Below are positions 17,529 through 26,548 of a stretch of DNA of 64,000 bases, in pieces; the first letter of the stretch is position 1, and each line of letters begins with the position of its first letter. Source of the stretch: JBAWWY01 sp037144355 (GTDB lineage Bacteria > Bacillota > Clostridia > Peptostreptococcales > Anaerovoracaceae); the NCBI GenBank assembly GCA_037144355.1, contig JBAWWY010000001.1, forward strand, positions 62,001-126,000, read 5' to 3'. The position numbers and the translations under genes are program-made. The notes under the pieces were generated by a model. The model saw only the letters and a program-made list of their open reading frames with translations, was not told where the DNA came from and did not search any database.

Positions 17529-19595
17529 ATGAAAAAGGATGATAGTCGATTTGAACTATCTTTAGAAAACATAAAAGGAATAGGACCAGTGAAATCGGCA
17601 AGGTTGAATAATATGGGAATTCATAATATTCAGGACCTTTTATTTCATTTTCCAAGAGATTATGAAGATTTAAGAAATATTAGAGAAATCAACACCTTGA
17701 TAAATGGAGAAATAGCAATTGTAAATGTTAGGATACTGGCAATATCAGATATCCCATACAAAAAAGGCAATAAATTATTGAAATGGAAAGTTGCAGACAA
17801 TAGTTCAGAAATGGATGTTGTTTTTTTTAATTCAGGGTTCTCATTAAGCAATTTTAAACTGGGGGAACAATGTTACTTAGTCGGAAAATATGTTTATGAA
17901 AACAATAAAAATAAAATGCTGCATCCGAAAGTAATTGATTTAAGAAAATTATCTGATGATAGAATCCTGCCGGTCTATCCAAGTACTTATGGATTGAATC
18001 AGAACGAATTCAGAAAATGGATTAAGCAAGCTCTTGGATTCATTCCGAAATTGAAAGATCCTATTCCCAAGGAAATACTAGCTAAAAACAGATTATGCTC
18101 ATTAGAATATGGCTTGATGAATATGCATTTCCCAAAAGACGATATAAAGATAAAGGAAGCAAAATATAGATTTATATTTGAAGAATTCCTATACTTGCAA
18201 CTTGGATTGGTAATGATTAAAAATCTTAATAGGCAAAAGGAAAGTGGTATTGCTTTTCAGGAAAAAGTAGATCTTGAGGAATTATGCAACTACCTTCCAT
18301 TTGAGCTTACAAAGGCCCAAACGAGAGTTATTGATGAAATTTTCAATGATATGGAGAGCCAGAAATCAATGAATCGCCTCATGCAGGGAGACGTCGGTTC
18401 AGGCAAGACAGTGGTTGCGGCATTTGCCATATTTAAAGCAGCGGCTAATGGATATCAGACAGTCATGATGGCCCCAACCCAGCTTTTGGCTATGCAGCAT
18501 TACAATACAATGAATGCTTTTTTTGCAAAAAACAATGTTCGAATTGGATTATTGACATCAAACACAAAAGCTGGTGAAAGACGCGAACTTTTAGACTTAA
18601 GTGAAAAAGGTGGCATAGATCTTCTAATAGGAACACATTCTGTAATCCAAAATGAAGTAAAGTTCTCAAATCTTGGTCTGGTAATAACGGATGAGCAACA
18701 TAGGTTTGGAGTTAATCAGAGATTCCTTCTCTCTGAAAAAGGCTTTTCACCGGATAAGATTGTAATGACGGCAACACCAATACCAAGAACATTGGCAATG
18801 ATTATATATGGAGATTTGGATATTTCCGTAATTGACCAGTTGCCTAGCTCAAGAAAACAAATAATAACAAAGGCATTTAAGCAGGGAAAGAGGCAAGAGG
18901 CATATAACCTGTTAAATATTGAGCTAAAGAAGGGAAGGCAGGCATTTATCGTGTCCCCTCTGATTGAAGAAAATGATTTTGAAAATCCCATTAAATCAGC
19001 TCAAAGCTTATATAAAGAGCTTAGAGAATTTGACAGCCAATTGAAGGAGTATAGGATCGGATTACTTCATGGAAAACTTAAAGATGACCAGAAAAATAAA
19101 ATAATGATAGAATTCAAAGAAGGTAAAATTGATGTACTTATCTCGACCGTTATTATAGAAGTTGGAATTGATATTCCAAATGCCTCGGTAATGTTGATAG
19201 AAAATGCAGAAAGATTCGGTCTTTCACAATTGCACCAACTCAGAGGACGTGTTGGACGTGGAGCCGATCAGGCATACTGCTTTCTTGTGTCTGACTGCAA
19301 TGGCAATATAGCCAAAGAAAGAATACAGACAATGGTGGATACAAGCGATGGTTTCATTATATCTGAGAAAGATTTAAAATTAAGAGGTCCGGGAGATTTG
19401 TTTGGAACTAGGCAGCATGGACTTCCTGAGCTTAAAATAGCAGACTTGGTTAAACACATGAAAATTTATCTAATTGCTAGAACTGCTGCTGAAGAAATAT
19501 TACAGGAAGATGAAAATTTAACTATGGAAAAGAATAATCAATTGAAAAATGCAGTGGCAACAATGTTTCAGAGTACTTTTATAGATACTTTATAA
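17529..19595 (+). CDS. recG: ATP-dependent DNA helicase RecG
   Basis: 688 residues. The N-terminal wedge/OB domain (residues about 1-160) binds branched DNA. The motor has Walker A GDVGSGKT, the DEQHRFGV box, TATPIPRTLAM, and LHQLRGRVGRG, with the RecG-specific LRGPGDLFGTRQHG near the end. RecG reverses stalled forks and moves branched junctions, complementing RuvAB. Its ATG directly follows the stop of the Asp23-family gene, with GAGGTT as the likely SD. Length is normal. Confidence 0.96.
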   Translation: MKKDDSRFELSLENIKGIGPVKSARLNNMGIHNIQDLLFHFPRDYEDLRNIREINTLINGEIAIVNVRILAISDIPYKKGNKLLKWKVADNSSEMDVVFFNSGFSLSNFKLGEQCYLVGKYVYENNKNKMLHPKVIDLRKLSDDRILPVYPSTYGLNQNEFRKWIKQALGFIPKLKDPIPKEILAKNRLCSLEYGLMNMHFPKDDIKIKEAKYRFIFEEFLYLQLGLVMIKNLNRQKESGIAFQEKVDLEELCNYLPFELTKAQTRVIDEIFNDMESQKSMNRLMQGDVGSGKTVVAAFAIFKAAANGYQTVMMAPTQLLAMQHYNTMNAFFAKNNVRIGLLTSNTKAGERRELLDLSEKGGIDLLIGTHSVIQNEVKFSNLGLVITDEQHRFGVNQRFLLSEKGFSPDKIVMTATPIPRTLAMIIYGDLDISVIDQLPSSRKQIITKAFKQGKRQEAYNLLNIELKKGRQAFIVSPLIEENDFENPIKSAQSLYKELREFDSQLKEYRIGLLHGKLKDDQKNKIMIEFKEGKIDVLISTVIIEVGIDIPNASVMLIENAERFGLSQLHQLRGRVGRGADQAYCFLVSDCNGNIAKERIQTMVDTSDGFIISEKDLKLRGPGDLFGTRQHGLPELKIADLVKHMKIYLIARTAAEEILQEDENLTMEKNNQLKNAVATMFQSTFIDTL

Positions 19596-19654
19596 TTATA
19601 CATTTAAATATTTTGTCTAATATGATAATATATAAAAACAAGGGGTGAAGGCAT

Positions 19655-20209
19655 TTGAGAATTATTACAGGAATTTATAAGGGGAGAAGATTATTTTCTC
19701 CAAATGACGATAGCATAAGACCAACTTCAGATATGGTAAAAGAGTCAATTTTCAATTTGATAGCCGATGAAGTAAATGAATCGGTAGTGGTGGATTTATT
19801 CTGTGGATCTGGAAATCTTGGAATCGAGGCATTGAGCAGGGGAGCAAGCCGGGTATATTTCATTGATAAATCAAGAACCAGCATAGAACTTGCTAAGAAA
19901 AACATACAGCATTGCATGGCTGAAAACAATTCCATAATTTTAAATGTAGATTTTGCAACAGGATTAAAACTAATAAAAGAAAAAGTGGATTTAGTATTTC
20001 TGGATCCCCCATACGATACTGAATTATTGGCGCAAGCTTTTGAAAATATAAGCAAACTGGATTTAATGAATCCAGGTGGAAGAATAGTGATTGAACATAA
20101 TTCAAGAACAGTTTTTCCTGAGGATTACTTCGGGTTTACTAAAATAAAAAGCAAAAAATATGGTAAAATTTATATTGAGGTTTTTGAATACATCATCGAG
20201 GAGAACTAA
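19655..20209 (+). CDS. rsmD: 16S rRNA (guanine(966)-N(2))-methyltransferase RsmD
   Basis: 184 residues. Opens MRIITGIYKGRRL, then RPTSDMVKESIFN, the SAM motif VVDLFCGSGNLGIEALSRGA, and the catalytic LDPPY. RsmD methylates G966 of 16S rRNA during 30S assembly. TTG 19655 is the start, with AGGGGTGAAG just upstream. It stands two bases before coaD, the usual rsmD-coaD pair. Confidence 0.94.
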   Translation: MRIITGIYKGRRLFSPNDDSIRPTSDMVKESIFNLIADEVNESVVVDLFCGSGNLGIEALSRGASRVYFIDKSRTSIELAKKNIQHCMAENNSIILNVDFATGLKLIKEKVDLVFLDPPYDTELLAQAFENISKLDLMNPGGRIVIEHNSRTVFPEDYFGFTKIKSKKYGKIYIEVFEYIIEEN

Positions 20210-20211
20210 TT

Positions 20212-20688
20212 ATGCGCAAAGCTCTTTATGCCGGATCTTTTGATCCGATTACCAATGGACATTTGGATTTGATATTCAGGGCTGCAAAGCTTACTGACAA
20301 ATTAATCGTAGGAGTTATAAACAATCCATCAAAACTGCCTTTCTTTACCATTGAAGAAAGGGTAGACATGATAAAAGAACTTGTTTTAGATTATGAAAAC
20401 ATCGAAGTAGTAAGTTTTTCAGGGCTTCTTGCCGAATATGTGGAAATGAACCATATAAACGTTGTAATAAGAGGTCTAAGGGCAAGCATGGACTTCGAAT
20501 ATGAAATTCAAATGGCCCAAATGAATTCAAAACTTTATAGTAAAATGGAAACAATATTTTTAATGACAAATCCTAGCAATTCTTTTCTTAGCTCAAGTCT
20601 GGTCAAGGAAGTCTTCAAGTTAAAAGGAAGCATTGAAGGTTTTGTGCCTGACGTTGTTTTAAAGTACATGAAAAACAAATATAAATAA
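20212..20688 (+). CDS. coaD: phosphopantetheine adenylyltransferase
   Basis: 158 residues. GSFDPITNGHLD contains the TxGH nucleotidyltransferase motif, IRGLRASMDFEYE the substrate loop, and SFLSSSLVKEV the ISSS-type motif. CoaD makes dephospho-CoA from 4'-phosphopantetheine and ATP, the penultimate step to CoA. The gene is of normal length and is followed by the coiled-coil gene after 17 bases. Confidence 0.97.
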   Translation: MRKALYAGSFDPITNGHLDLIFRAAKLTDKLIVGVINNPSKLPFFTIEERVDMIKELVLDYENIEVVSFSGLLAEYVEMNHINVVIRGLRASMDFEYEIQMAQMNSKLYSKMETIFLMTNPSNSFLSSSLVKEVFKLKGSIEGFVPDVVLKYMKNKYK

Positions 20689-20705
20689 TTGAGGAGGAAA
20701 TTTCC

Positions 20706-21239
20706 ATGAAGGTTTTAGAACTCTTAGACGAATTGGAAGATATTATCGATACCAGTGCGGGGTTTCCTTTGACTGGCAAGGTACTTGTCGATGCAGCAGA
20801 AATTCAGGAAATATTGAAAGAGATCAAATCCGAATTACCAGCAGAAATTCAACAAGCACAATGGATCAAAGGGGAGAGGCAAAGGATTCTTGATGAAGCG
20901 AAGGCAGAGCATGAAAGTATTATCAAAGAAGCAAGAATGCAGGCAGAAGCCTTGATTGAAAGCGATGATATAACTCTCAAAGCCAAACAAAGAGCAGATG
21001 AGATGATAAAGTCATCTGAATTGACGTCGAGAAATCTTAAAATGGGAACGTTTGAATACATTGACAGCATACTATATAATTTTCAGGAAAAAATGGAAAA
21101 GTTGAATACTATATATTTTGATGAAATGTTCAACAACATCAGCAGGACTTTTGATGGAGTAAATGGTACAATTTCAGCTAATCGAAGCGAGATAAAAGAA
21201 CTTATTTACAAAAATCAAATTGGAAATACAACAGATTGA
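20706..21239 (+). CDS. coiled-coil protein, ATPase-associated type, function unknown
   Basis: 177 residues, mostly helical and charged, with a long heptad-rich stretch (about residues 45-115) rich in Glu, Lys and Ala. It begins MKVLELLDELEDIID. Similar proteins follow coaD in many Clostridia and are loosely annotated as ATPase or V-type synthase subunit E-like; no Walker motif is present, so that label is not supported. The helical rod and position suggest a structural role. SD GGAGGAAATTTCC precedes ATG. A strong terminator ends the run. Confidence 0.65.
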   Translation: MKVLELLDELEDIIDTSAGFPLTGKVLVDAAEIQEILKEIKSELPAEIQQAQWIKGERQRILDEAKAEHESIIKEARMQAEALIESDDITLKAKQRADEMIKSSELTSRNLKMGTFEYIDSILYNFQEKMEKLNTIYFDEMFNNISRTFDGVNGTISANRSEIKELIYKNQIGNTTD

Positions 21240-21242
21240 TTA

Positions 21243-21272
21243 TTTAGGAGCTTTTAAGCTCCTAAATTTTTA
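21243..21272 (+). terminator. intrinsic terminator after rsmD-coaD-coiled-coil run
   Basis: TTTAGGAGCTT / AAGCTCCTAAA forms an 11-bp stem with a tight T loop, followed by a T run. Confidence 0.9.
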
Positions 21273-21326
21273 TCTGAGACAATATATCTTATATTACTTC
21301 TTACCATCGAAGATAAAGGAAATATA

Positions 21327-22562
21327 ATGAAAATATTAGGGATTGTTGCAGAATATAATCCATTCCATAATGGACACAAATATCATCTGATAAAATCTAA
21401 GGAAATTACCGGATGTGATTATTCTGTTGCAGTAATGAGTGGGAATTTCCTACAAAGAGGAGAACCTGCATTATATGACAAGTGGATACGGAGCGAAATT
21501 GCTATTCAAAACGGCATTGACCTGGTTATTGAAATTCCAGCAGCTTTCGCTTGTAATAATGCAGAATATTTTGCCAAGGGATCAATTGGAATCTTGGAGA
21601 AAATAGGCTGCATATCCCATATATCATTTGGCAGTGAGAGTGGAAATATTGAAGAGCTTAGGGAGGTTGCCCAGGTTTTAGCAACTCAGCCACCGGAATT
21701 CCTGCTGGAGCTTAAAAGAAATATGAAACTTGGCTATTCATATCCAAAATCAAGAATGAATGCAATCCAGTCGACAGTTGGCACAAAAGGGTTGAATGTG
21801 GCCAAGGGACCTAACAACAACCTTGCGGTAGAGTATTTAAGGCAATTATTGGAAATACAAAGCAAGATTGAAGCAGTGACCATTCAAAGATCAGGTGCCG
21901 CTTATGATGATAAGAAATTTTCAGGAGAAATGGCCAGCGCAACAGCTATCAGAGAGACGCTTGCCAAATCAAATTTTCAAATTGAAGCTATAAAAAACGT
22001 AATACCAAAAGAAACTTATGATACTATAGAAAAAAGTACAAATCCAGGGAGTGTTACTTTTGAAGAATTTTATGAAATGATTGTATATAAGATAATGAGC
22101 TTAGATTTAGTTGAGATTGGAAATGTTTTCTCTGTAACAGAAGGTTTGGAAAACCGTATAAAGGAAAGTTTTGCACATGGAAAAGATATTGAAGAACTAA
22201 TAGCTTATATAAAATCAAAACGTTTCACGAAGACGCGCATACAAAGAATATTGATCCACACACTTTTAGGTTTAACAAGAGATAAGATGGAACAATTTAT
22301 GAAAGAAGAGGCACTTTATGCCAGAGTTCTTGGAGCAAATAAAAAAGGTCAGGAAATACTGAAATTTATCAAGAAACAAGAATGCGCCTCAATTCCTATA
22401 ATAACCAATATAAACAAGGAAGCAAAACATTTAAACAATATAAAGGGATTGCTCGATTTTGACATCATGGCTTCAAATATCTTCAACCTTGGAGCGGGAG
22501 TGGATTTGTATTCGAATTCAGATTATGTCAAGAGAATATATTTAGAAAATTCCAATAAATAG
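21327..22562 (+). CDS. tmcAL: tRNA(Met) cytidine acetate ligase TmcAL
   Basis: 411 residues. Opens MKILGIVAEYNPFHNGHKYH with the HxGH nucleotidyltransferase motif, followed by AVMSGNFLQRGEPALYDKW. This is the former YlbM family, which activates acetate as acetyl-adenylate and acetylates cytidine 34 of elongator tRNA-Met. It uses free acetate, and acetate kinase, the enzyme that handles acetate, is the next gene. A terminator separates it from the genes before it. Confidence 0.93.
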   Translation: MKILGIVAEYNPFHNGHKYHLIKSKEITGCDYSVAVMSGNFLQRGEPALYDKWIRSEIAIQNGIDLVIEIPAAFACNNAEYFAKGSIGILEKIGCISHISFGSESGNIEELREVAQVLATQPPEFLLELKRNMKLGYSYPKSRMNAIQSTVGTKGLNVAKGPNNNLAVEYLRQLLEIQSKIEAVTIQRSGAAYDDKKFSGEMASATAIRETLAKSNFQIEAIKNVIPKETYDTIEKSTNPGSVTFEEFYEMIVYKIMSLDLVEIGNVFSVTEGLENRIKESFAHGKDIEELIAYIKSKRFTKTRIQRILIHTLLGLTRDKMEQFMKEEALYARVLGANKKGQEILKFIKKQECASIPIITNINKEAKHLNNIKGLLDFDIMASNIFNLGAGVDLYSNSDYVKRIYLENSNK

Positions 22563-22601
22563 TTTTCTTGTAAAATGATGATATAATAAATGAAAAAATG
22601 A

Positions 22602-22629
22602 TTGATATTTTCTAATTTTAAAATATAAT
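22602..22629 (+). promoter_or_regulatory. sigma-A promoter of ackA
   Basis: TTGATA (22602-22607) and TATAAT (22624-22629) with 16 bases between, leaving a leader of about 60 bases before the ackA start. Confidence 0.6.
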
Positions 22630-22652
22630 CAATATTGTGCAAAATTAGAAAA
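22608..22652. repeat. 12-bp inverted repeat across the ackA promoter
   Basis: TTTTCTAATTTT (22608-22619) and AAAATTAGAAAA (22641-22652) are perfect complements. The left arm fills the spacer between -35 and -10, and the right arm lies just after the start-site region. A regulator bound here would control ackA. The arms are AT-rich, so chance is possible. Confidence 0.45.
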
Positions 22653-22698
22653 CAATATAAATATTAAATAAATAATAAAATGTAGGAGGCTTTAATTA

Positions 22699-23892
22699 AT
22701 GAAAGTATTAGTAATCAATTGTGGAAGTTCATCGTTGAAATACCAAATGATAGACATGACAAATGAGAACGTTCTAGCAAAAGGAATTGTAGAAAGAATA
22801 GGAATTGAAGGATCTTTTTTAAAGCATGAAAAAGAAGGCGCTGAAAAATTTGTCATCGAAACATTTATGAAAACACATAAAGAAGCAATTGCTCATGTTT
22901 TGGAAGCCGTTATAGACCCAGTTCATGGCGTTGTAAGCAACATGGATGAGATTTCGGCTGTAGGTCACAGAGTTGTGCATGCTGGTGAAAAATACAGTGC
23001 TTCTGTATTGATAACCGAGGATGTAATGAAGGCACTTGATGAATGTACTGAACTTGCGCCACTACATAACCCACCGAATATCCTAGGCATAAGGGCATGC
23101 CAGGAATTAATGCCTAAAACCCCAATGGTTGGAGTATTCGATACTGCATTTCACCAGACAATGCCGAAAGAAGCATACATTTATGCAATACCTTACGAGT
23201 ATTATGAAAAATATCGCATAAGAAGATATGGATTTCACGGAACCAGTCACAGATTTGTATCGGCTAGAGCCGCTGACATGCTTGGAATGGATATCAAAGA
23301 TACAAAGATTATCACTTGCCATTTAGGCAATGGTGCCAGTGTCGCAGCAGTAGATGGAGGAAAATCAATCGATACAAGCATGGGTTTCACCCCGCTTGAA
23401 GGATTGGTAATGGGTACCAGGTCTGGCGATATCGATCCTGCAATTGTATCATTTATTAAGGACAAGGAAGGTCTAAGCGCAAACGAAGTTACCAATATTC
23501 TCAACAAGAAATCAGGTGTTTTAGGAATATCAGGAGTCAGCAGCGATTTTAGAGATATTGAAGATGCTGCACATAAAGGAAATGAAAGAGCACAACTAGC
23601 GTTGGATATATTCGCATTAAAGGTAAAATCATACATTGGAGCTTATCTAGCTGAACTTAACGGTGCGAATGCAATTGTATTTACAGCTGGAGTTGGGGAA
23701 AATGGAATAGATTTAAGAGCAGCAATTTGTAAAGGACTTGAAGGTCTTGGAATTGTAATGGATTATGAAAAGAATAAAGTCAGGGGCAAGGAAGCAGAAC
23801 TTAGTTCAAAAGATTCCAAGGTTAAAATATTCTTAATTCCGACTAACGAAGAGCTTGTTATTGCTAGGGATACATTAGAAATAGTAAAATAA
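22699..23892 (+). CDS. ackA: acetate kinase
   Basis: 397 residues, the usual length. VINCGSSSLKYQ at the N-terminus and RRYGFHGTSHRFVS in the middle are the two family signatures, with TCHLGNGASVAAV and GTRSGDIDPAI in the active-site region. It makes ATP and acetate from acetyl phosphate, the main energy step of acetogenic fermentation. No pta gene is adjacent, although pta-ackA is the common arrangement. TAGGAGGC lies before ATG. It has its own promoter. Confidence 0.97.
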   Translation: MKVLVINCGSSSLKYQMIDMTNENVLAKGIVERIGIEGSFLKHEKEGAEKFVIETFMKTHKEAIAHVLEAVIDPVHGVVSNMDEISAVGHRVVHAGEKYSASVLITEDVMKALDECTELAPLHNPPNILGIRACQELMPKTPMVGVFDTAFHQTMPKEAYIYAIPYEYYEKYRIRRYGFHGTSHRFVSARAADMLGMDIKDTKIITCHLGNGASVAAVDGGKSIDTSMGFTPLEGLVMGTRSGDIDPAIVSFIKDKEGLSANEVTNILNKKSGVLGISGVSSDFRDIEDAAHKGNERAQLALDIFALKVKSYIGAYLAELNGANAIVFTAGVGENGIDLRAAICKGLEGLGIVMDYEKNKVRGKEAELSSKDSKVKIFLIPTNEELVIARDTLEIVK

Positions 23893-23895
23893 AAC

Positions 23896-23924
23896 TTGAC
23901 ATAACAGCTCAATATTAATATAAT
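23896..23924 (+). promoter_or_regulatory. consensus sigma-A promoter of rpmF
   Basis: TTGACA (23896-23901) and TATAAT (23919-23924), both perfect, are 17 bases apart. It begins three bases after the ackA stop, showing that rpmF is expressed independently of ackA. Confidence 0.85.
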
Positions 23925-23962
23925 CAAAATGTTAGTTTTAAAGAACAAGGAGGTGTTTTAGA

Positions 23963-24145
23963 ATGGCAGTTCCAAAGAGGAAAATATCAAAAGCGAGAAG
24001 AGATAAGAGAAGAGCTCCTAATATGAAGAAATCATTACCAGGCTTATCAACGTGTCCACAGTGTCATGAGCCAAAGCTTGCACATAGGGTTTGCCCGAAT
24101 TGCAATTACTATGACGGTAGGGAAATCATCGCTTCAGAAGCGTAG
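23963..24145 (+). CDS. rpmF: 50S ribosomal protein L32
   Basis: 60 residues. Starts AVPKRKISKARRDKRRA after Met, and has CPQCHEPK and CPNCNYYDGRE, a four-Cys zinc site, so this is the zinc form. CAAGGAGGTG precedes ATG. In most Firmicutes the gene before rpmF is yceD (DUF177); here it is ackA. It is a single-gene transcript with a perfect promoter and a strong terminator. Confidence 0.97.
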   Translation: MAVPKRKISKARRDKRRAPNMKKSLPGLSTCPQCHEPKLAHRVCPNCNYYDGREIIASEA

Positions 24146-24157
24146 AATATTAGAAAT

Positions 24158-24184
24158 AAAAAAAGCTGCATTGCAGCTTTTTTT
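24158..24184. terminator. bidirectional terminator between rpmF and dapH
   Basis: AAAAAAAGCTGC / GCAGCTTTTTTT, a 12-bp stem with a 3-base loop, A-rich on one side and T-rich on the other; it can serve rpmF (plus) and the dap operon (minus). Confidence 0.9.
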
Positions 24185-24207
24185 ATTTGTATTGAACTAT
24201 TCATTTG

Positions 24208-24930
24208 CTATCTTAAATCTTCAAGAAGTTTTGTCTTGTCTCTGGTTTGATCGTCAATTTCTTTTATTACCTTGGCAGGGGAACCCGCTACAACTGAATT
24301 CGGAGGTACGTCCCTGATAACTACGGAACCTGCGGCAACAACTGAATTTAAACCAATTTTAACACCTTCCAATATTACTGCATTCGCTCCAATTAAAACA
24401 TTATCTTCGATGATTACCGGAGTAGCGCTGGGAGGCTCTAAAACCCCTGCGACGATGGCTCCAGCTCCTACGTGTGCATCTTTGCCTATTACAGCCCTGG
24501 CTCCAATTACAGCGTTCATATCAATCATTGTTCTATCACCAATCTGGGCACCAATATTTATAACAGCACCCATTAGGACAATTGCTTTTTCACCGATTAG
24601 GACACCTTCCCTAATGATTGCTCCTGGTTCAATCCGAGCATCCAACCCGGTAATATCCAATAGTGGAAGGGCGGAATTCCTTCTATCGCATTCAACGTGG
24701 AAATTCGCTATTAATTCTTTATACTGATCAATGAACTTCATTATCGAAGAATAATCACCGATCAATATCCAAAAATCATTTGTACCGAATACTTCAACTC
24801 CATTTGGAATAGAACTTTTAAAATCAGTTAGATTCCCATCTATGAAAACTTTTACAGGAGTTGACTTGACTGAATTCTTAATGTACTTTGCTATTTCATA
24901 TGGGTCGCTTATGTTGAAAATCTCATGCAT
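24208..24930 (-). CDS. dapH: 2,3,4,5-tetrahydropyridine-2,6-dicarboxylate N-acetyltransferase
   Basis: 240 residues. The N-terminal alpha/beta domain is followed by a left-handed beta helix made of hexapeptide repeats (GVLIGEKAIVLMGAVINIGAQ and on), closing with VVAGSPAKVIKEI. DapH acetylates tetrahydrodipicolinate in the acetyl branch of the diaminopimelate/lysine pathway. ATG 24930 is preferred to GTG 24942 because AAAGGTGG lies eight bases before it. It is the last gene of asd-dapA-dapB-dapH. Confidence 0.94.
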   Translation of the reverse strand: MHEIFNISDPYEIAKYIKNSVKSTPVKVFIDGNLTDFKSSIPNGVEVFGTNDFWILIGDYSSIMKFIDQYKELIANFHVECDRRNSALPLLDITGLDARIEPGAIIREGVLIGEKAIVLMGAVINIGAQIGDRTMIDMNAVIGARAVIGKDAHVGAGAIVAGVLEPPSATPVIIEDNVLIGANAVILEGVKIGLNSVVAAGSVVIRDVPPNSVVAGSPAKVIKEIDDQTRDKTKLLEDLR

Positions 24931-24944
24931 CTCTTTTACCACCT

Positions 24945-25646
24945 TTAATTGATATCATTCATGGAATACAAGCCGGCAGGCTTGCCCAATATCCATTTAG
25001 CAGCTTTTAAGGTACCTTGCGCGAATAATTCCCTAGAATAGGACTGATGTTTCAACTCAATTATCTCATCCTTGCCGGAAAAAATAACGCTATGTTCACC
25101 TGGGTTGGTACCGCTTCTCAATGAATGTATTTTTATCTCATTATTTGAAGAAAGTGAATTCTTAATTGTATCTCGCAACATTATCGCAGTGCCGCTTGGA
25201 GAATCCAACTTTTTGCTATGGTGCTTCTCAATAATTTCTATTTCGTAATCGTCACCAAGCAGGGGTGCTATCAAAGCAAGTGCTTTTGCTAGAGCCGTTA
25301 TACCTAAAGACATATTTGATGAAAAAAGGATTGGAATCTTCTTTGAAGCTTTATGAATTTCTGAAATTTCATTTTCAGAAAAACCGGTTGTTGCAATTAT
25401 TATTGGAATATTTTTACCAATGGCAAAATCAAGAAGGCTTGCGATGTTGTTTGGATTTGAATAATCAATAATTATATCGCCAATCTCCTTACCTTGATAA
25501 ATATCTGTGTATACAGGAAAGGACATAGAAATTGGGGCTTTTCTCTGTATTCCATAAGCAATTTTAAAAGCATCATTTTCTTTTATGCTCTTGAGAACGG
25601 CTTTTCCCATTTTGCCATTGCTTCCGCTTAAAATAATTCTAATCAT
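24945..25646 (-). CDS. dapB: 4-hydroxy-tetrahydrodipicolinate reductase
   Basis: 233 residues. LSGSNGKMG is the NAD(P)-binding loop, and EIIEKHHSKKLDSPSGTA the catalytic and substrate-binding block, with ATTGFSE before it. It reduces the DapA product using NAD(P)H. It lies eight bases after dapA and 14 before dapH, third in the lysine operon controlled by the riboswitch. The length is at the short end of the family. Confidence 0.96.
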   Translation of the reverse strand: MIRIILSGSNGKMGKAVLKSIKENDAFKIAYGIQRKAPISMSFPVYTDIYQGKEIGDIIIDYSNPNNIASLLDFAIGKNIPIIIATTGFSENEISEIHKASKKIPILFSSNMSLGITALAKALALIAPLLGDDYEIEIIEKHHSKKLDSPSGTAIMLRDTIKNSLSSNNEIKIHSLRSGTNPGEHSVIFSGKDEIIELKHQSYSRELFAQGTLKAAKWILGKPAGLYSMNDIN

Positions 25647-25654
25647 TTCACCAC

Positions 25655-26533
25655 CTATATCAACCCAAAAGATGACATTTGCTCTCTAATCCTGTTCATT
25701 GCCAATTCATCGGGAGGACATAAAGGCAATCGGTATTCAAGTTTGACCTTTCCCATCATGCTTAAGGCAGCTTTTACAGGAATTGGATTGACATCAACAA
25801 ACATGGCGTCCATTAATGGCTTATATTTAAGTTGCATTCTTGTCGCTTCCTTGACGTTGCCATCCAGATAGTTTTTAACTAGAAGATGCAATTCATTTGG
25901 TATAATATTCGCAACTGTTGAAATAGCTCCTTTTCCACCCAAAGACAGGAGGGGTACAATCATATCATCATTTCCTGAATATATATCAAAATCATCTCCA
26001 ACCAGTCTTGCAATCTCAGCAACCTGTGCAATGTTTCCGCTGGCTTCCTTTATTCCAACTATTCTAGGATGCCTAGACAACTGTAAAACTGTATTTGGTT
26101 CAATATTGACACCAGTTCGGCCTTGAACGGAATAGATTATCATCGGAATTTTCACTGCGTCGGCAATGGAAACAAAGTGTTCGATCAAACCTTGCTGTGA
26201 GCATTTATTATAGTAGGGCGTGACATGAAGCAGGGCATCCGCACCAACTTGCTCCAGTTCCTTGTTTAAATGAATTCCATGATGTGTATCGTTGCTTCCA
26301 CCTCCAGCTATTACTGGAAGCCTTTTATTAACCACTTTGACAGTGAATTCAACGGCATCTACTTGCTCTTCGTCAGTCAAAGTTGAAGCTTCTCCAGTTG
26401 TTCCACATACTACGATTGCATCGGTACCTAGCATTATTTGCCATTCAATCAATTTTTCAAAGCAATCATAGTCAATTTCCCTATTATTAAAAGGCGTAAC
26501 TATTGCTACGCCGGATCCTGTAAAAATACTCAT
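25655..26533 (-). CDS. dapA: 4-hydroxy-tetrahydrodipicolinate synthase
   Basis: 292 residues. GVAIVTPF at the start, CGTTGEASTLT, the active-site region IIYSVQGRTG (Tyr) and GIKEASG with the Schiff-base Lys. DapA condenses pyruvate with aspartate semialdehyde, the entry to the lysine branch. In family members Asn usually sits where Gln is found in the YSVQGRTG block (YNVPGRTG); this is a mild variant. GAAGGGAG precedes the ATG. Second gene of the operon. Confidence 0.96.
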   Translation of the reverse strand: MSIFTGSGVAIVTPFNNREIDYDCFEKLIEWQIMLGTDAIVVCGTTGEASTLTDEEQVDAVEFTVKVVNKRLPVIAGGGSNDTHHGIHLNKELEQVGADALLHVTPYYNKCSQQGLIEHFVSIADAVKIPMIIYSVQGRTGVNIEPNTVLQLSRHPRIVGIKEASGNIAQVAEIARLVGDDFDIYSGNDDMIVPLLSLGGKGAISTVANIIPNELHLLVKNYLDGNVKEATRMQLKYKPLMDAMFVDVNPIPVKAALSMMGKVKLEYRLPLCPPDELAMNRIREQMSSFGLI

Positions 26534-26548
26534 AATAACTCCCTTCAG

